A DNA stretch of 64,000 bases, taken from NCBI GenBank assembly GCA_013298125.1, contig JAAFJP010000014.1:62001-126000 (forward strand), given 5' to 3'. Source of the DNA: Cytophagales bacterium. GTDB lineage: Bacteria > Bacteroidota > Bacteroidia > Cytophagales > Spirosomataceae. The stretch's first letter is position 1, and each line of letters begins with the position of its first letter. The position numbers and the translations under genes are program-made. Of the stretch, positions 62,249 through 64,000 are shown piece by piece. The notes under the pieces were generated by a model, which worked only from the letters and a program-made list of their open reading frames with translations, did not search any database and had not been told where the DNA came from.

Positions 62249-63469
62249 ATGAAATCAATAAAACACACATTCAGAGTATATTACTTAATTTTTCCAGTAA
62301 TATTTTTTATTGTAAATGCTTGTAAAACAGACACTACTGAGCCAACACCAGTTCCCGACAAATATTTAGTTAGTGCTGACTTGATTGGAACTTTTACAAA
62401 AGCCTCTTTACAAAATCGTGCAGACGGACTAACGGGTGGTACGGCTAATCCTCTTGTAACAGCCTTTGTTAATGGTCTTTTGAAATATGACATCAAGGCT
62501 TACAAAATCATTTACAAAACCAAAAATACTGATGGAACAGAAATTCAGGCTTCGGGGGCATTGATTATTCCAACGACAACCGATGCTGTCCCAATGATTA
62601 GTCAGCAACACGGCACTATCAGAACGGATGCCCAAGCACCTTCAAACTACGGAAATAATAGCGAAGCCTACTCCATTGCCTCTATTTTTGGGTCGAGTGG
62701 GTATATCATTGCTTGTCCCGACTATATCGGTTACGGTGTTTCTAAAAATATCATTCATCCTTATGAACATCGTGAGTCATTAGCTCAGGCGAGTTTGGAT
62801 ATGATTAGGGCTTCGACAGAATTTATCAATAAAGAAAAAGTGAATTGGAGTAAAAAATTGATGATAACGGGTTACTCACAGGGCGGTTTTGCTACGATGT
62901 CTTTACAGAAAAAAATTGAAGAGCAATTCCCAACGGAGTTTAATTTAGTAGCTTCATCGTGTGGTGCGGGTGCGTACAATAAAACCCAATTTATGAAAGA
63001 TTTGATGAATACAACCACGCATGGCATTTCTGAGTACAATCAATTATACATTTGGGTAACACAGACTTACAACCGAGTTTACGGACTGAATCGTCAGATG
63101 AATACCTACTTTAAAGAACCGTATGCGACTGATATTCAAGCAAATGGAAATAATGCAACGGTAAAAGTGAGTATTAATTTAGCTTTTGCGGATGCTATGA
63201 AAAAAGGCGTTAATGATGGAACTGACAAACAATTCTTGGATGCCGTAAAAGACAATGACGTTTTCGATTGGGCTCCTAAAACAGAAACGCAATTGTATCA
63301 TGGCGATGCAGACCTACAAGTTTTCTATAATAATTCTGTAACGGCAGTAAATGCCATGAAAGCCAAAGGAGGAAAAGTATCACTACTAACTACTACTGGC
63401 GGAACTCATGGCTCAACTTTGCAAGATTATGCTCTTGGAACTTTTCAATTTTTTGGAAGTAAGAAGTAA
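62249..63469 (+). CDS. Lipase-like alpha/beta hydrolase lipoprotein
   Basis: 406 residues with lipobox IVNAC, so lipid-anchored. Secretory lipase-like fold with nucleophile elbow GYSQGG, acid in HGDADLQV and His in GGTHGST; a PDYIGYG loop precedes. Resembles bacterial LIP/secretory lipase family proteins acting on esters outside the cytoplasm. A separate transcript from hydantoinase B is likely given the 102-nt gap. Confidence 0.86.
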   Translation: MKSIKHTFRVYYLIFPVIFFIVNACKTDTTEPTPVPDKYLVSADLIGTFTKASLQNRADGLTGGTANPLVTAFVNGLLKYDIKAYKIIYKTKNTDGTEIQASGALIIPTTTDAVPMISQQHGTIRTDAQAPSNYGNNSEAYSIASIFGSSGYIIACPDYIGYGVSKNIIHPYEHRESLAQASLDMIRASTEFINKEKVNWSKKLMITGYSQGGFATMSLQKKIEEQFPTEFNLVASSCGAGAYNKTQFMKDLMNTTTHGISEYNQLYIWVTQTYNRVYGLNRQMNTYFKEPYATDIQANGNNATVKVSINLAFADAMKKGVNDGTDKQFLDAVKDNDVFDWAPKTETQLYHGDADLQVFYNNSVTAVNAMKAKGGKVSLLTTTGGTHGSTLQDYALGTFQFFGSKK

Positions 63470-63476
63470 ATCACTG

Positions 63477-63773
63477 ATGAAAGAGTCACAAAAAATAATT
63501 TTTCAAAATATCAATTACTTGTTATATCTGGTTTGTTTATGTTCAATAATTTATTTTTTTTATGAATATAACAGATACATGGTAGGTGAAATAGGAGACT
63601 CAATAAAGATATTCTTAATTTTAATAATGACCATTTACAATACCGCTATTTACTTCAAATTGAAAAGATTGGAACTTAAAAATAATTTATTTTGGGGAAT
63701 TTTCATTTTGCAAATTGCCCCTAATATCCTTTATATTTATTCATTAAACTTACTTATTTACAATTGTTGTTAA
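63477..63773 (+). CDS. Small membrane protein of unknown function
   Basis: 98 residues from the ATG at 63477, 8 nt after the lipase stop. Three predicted membrane helices (about 11-29, 38-58, 72-92). No known motif. The longer reading frame beginning at 63408 overlaps the lipase gene and is rejected. Confidence 0.6.
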   Translation: MKESQKIIFQNINYLLYLVCLCSIIYFFYEYNRYMVGEIGDSIKIFLILIMTIYNTAIYFKLKRLELKNNLFWGIFILQIAPNILYIYSLNLLIYNCC

Positions 63774-63798
63774 TAAATTGAAATACCAACAAACGAAT

Positions 63799-64000
63799 AT
63801 GAATAATCCAGTAATCAATCTCCCACCAGTTTATAGCCTCATCGGCAAACATGAGGTTTTTCCAGAAGTTTCGCATGATGAAACGGCTCGATATAATTTC
63901 TTGGCGAATCTCAATCGCCATTTATCGACAGTTATTTCACCAGGCAATAAAGTTGCTTTTGAAAAACGTGTTCAGCCCAATTTCATTAAAGAAAATGGGC
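63799..64000 (+). CDS. Unrecognised protein, N-terminal 67 residues (runs off the window)
   Basis: The reading frame is open from ATG at 63799 to the window edge. The visible part (ending VAFEKRVQPNFIKENG) is soluble and lacks a signal peptide; I cannot name its family from this fragment. Its leader from 63776 repeats 16 nt of the hydantoinase B leader exactly, pointing to a common origin or shared control. Confidence 0.6.
   Translation, partial: MNNPVINLPPVYSLIGKHEVFPEVSHDETARYNFLANLNRHLSTVISPGNKVAFEKRVQPNFIKENG

Overview
The window reads as chromosomal DNA of a low-GC member of the Bacteroidota, most likely order Cytophagales (Emticicia/Arcicella/Runella-like; genus not provable from sequence alone). 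The grounds are: promoters of the TAnnTTTG type, no Shine-Dalgarno signals, TonB-dependent receptor and PorT-like beta-barrel proteins, a LytS/LytTR two-component pair, a lipoprotein TamA homologue (TamL type), a membrane-anchored sortilin-like BNR protein, and many lipoproteins with a Cys lipobox. No phage, IS element, CRISPR array or rRNA is seen.

Layout. (1) 1-6.9 kb: a plus-strand catabolic run with an RraA-type aldolase, heparinase II/III-type polysaccharide lyase, two tandem VOC proteins, a Zn-type alcohol dehydrogenase, an alpha/beta hydrolase and a KduD-like SDR, suggesting uronate/polyuronate use. (2) 7-10 kb: a lipoprotein, four tRNAs (Ser-Pro-Arg-Lys), a membrane protein and a GNAT. 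(3) 10-17.8 kb: a second catabolic run with a sugar-acid dehydratase of the IlvD/Edd family, an FAD fumarate-reductase-like dehydrogenase, an HMG-CoA-lyase-like protein, and aconitase-type large and small subunits split by a secreted subtilase. (4) 17.8-23.2 kb: aconitase, MtaB, and a cytochrome c-sugar dehydrogenase fusion. (5) 23.4-31.1 kb: an accessory-looking region with an aberrant secreted S8 protease, two unrecognised proteins, a LytS-type kinase, a LytTR response regulator, a stand-alone LytTR protein, a PQQ-propeller lipoprotein and a small unknown protein. (6) 31.2-43.8 kb: mostly housekeeping or general genes (sortilin-like, HDAC-like, rpe, porin, ligA, dapA, Dabb, M14 peptidase, yidD). 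(7) 44-56.5 kb: a third catabolic and uptake region with a rhamnose-mutarotase-like protein, SDR, SGNH hydrolase, cupin, two MFS carriers, a secreted VOC protein, a TonB receptor, a PatB-type C-S lyase, a double-VOC protein, a cupin-like protein and a lipoprotein intradiol dioxygenase. (8) 56.5-64 kb: RNA methyltransferase, TamL, SnoaL-like protein, hydantoinase B, lipase-like lipoprotein and an incomplete gene.

The most unusual feature is not a gene but a dense population of palindromic repeats of at least four families. Several fill operon gaps almost exactly from one stop codon to the next start codon. Others lie in frame inside coding sequences: an insertion near the start of one of two tandem VOC paralogues, the C-terminus of the heparinase, the middle of hydantoinase B, and possibly the RraA N-terminus. 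Two perfect inverted repeats with 37- and 38-bp arms are clear relatives of each other. A second notable signal is a set of three direct repeats at exact 21-bp spacing upstream of the stand-alone LytTR gene, which fits the geometry of a LytTR operator.
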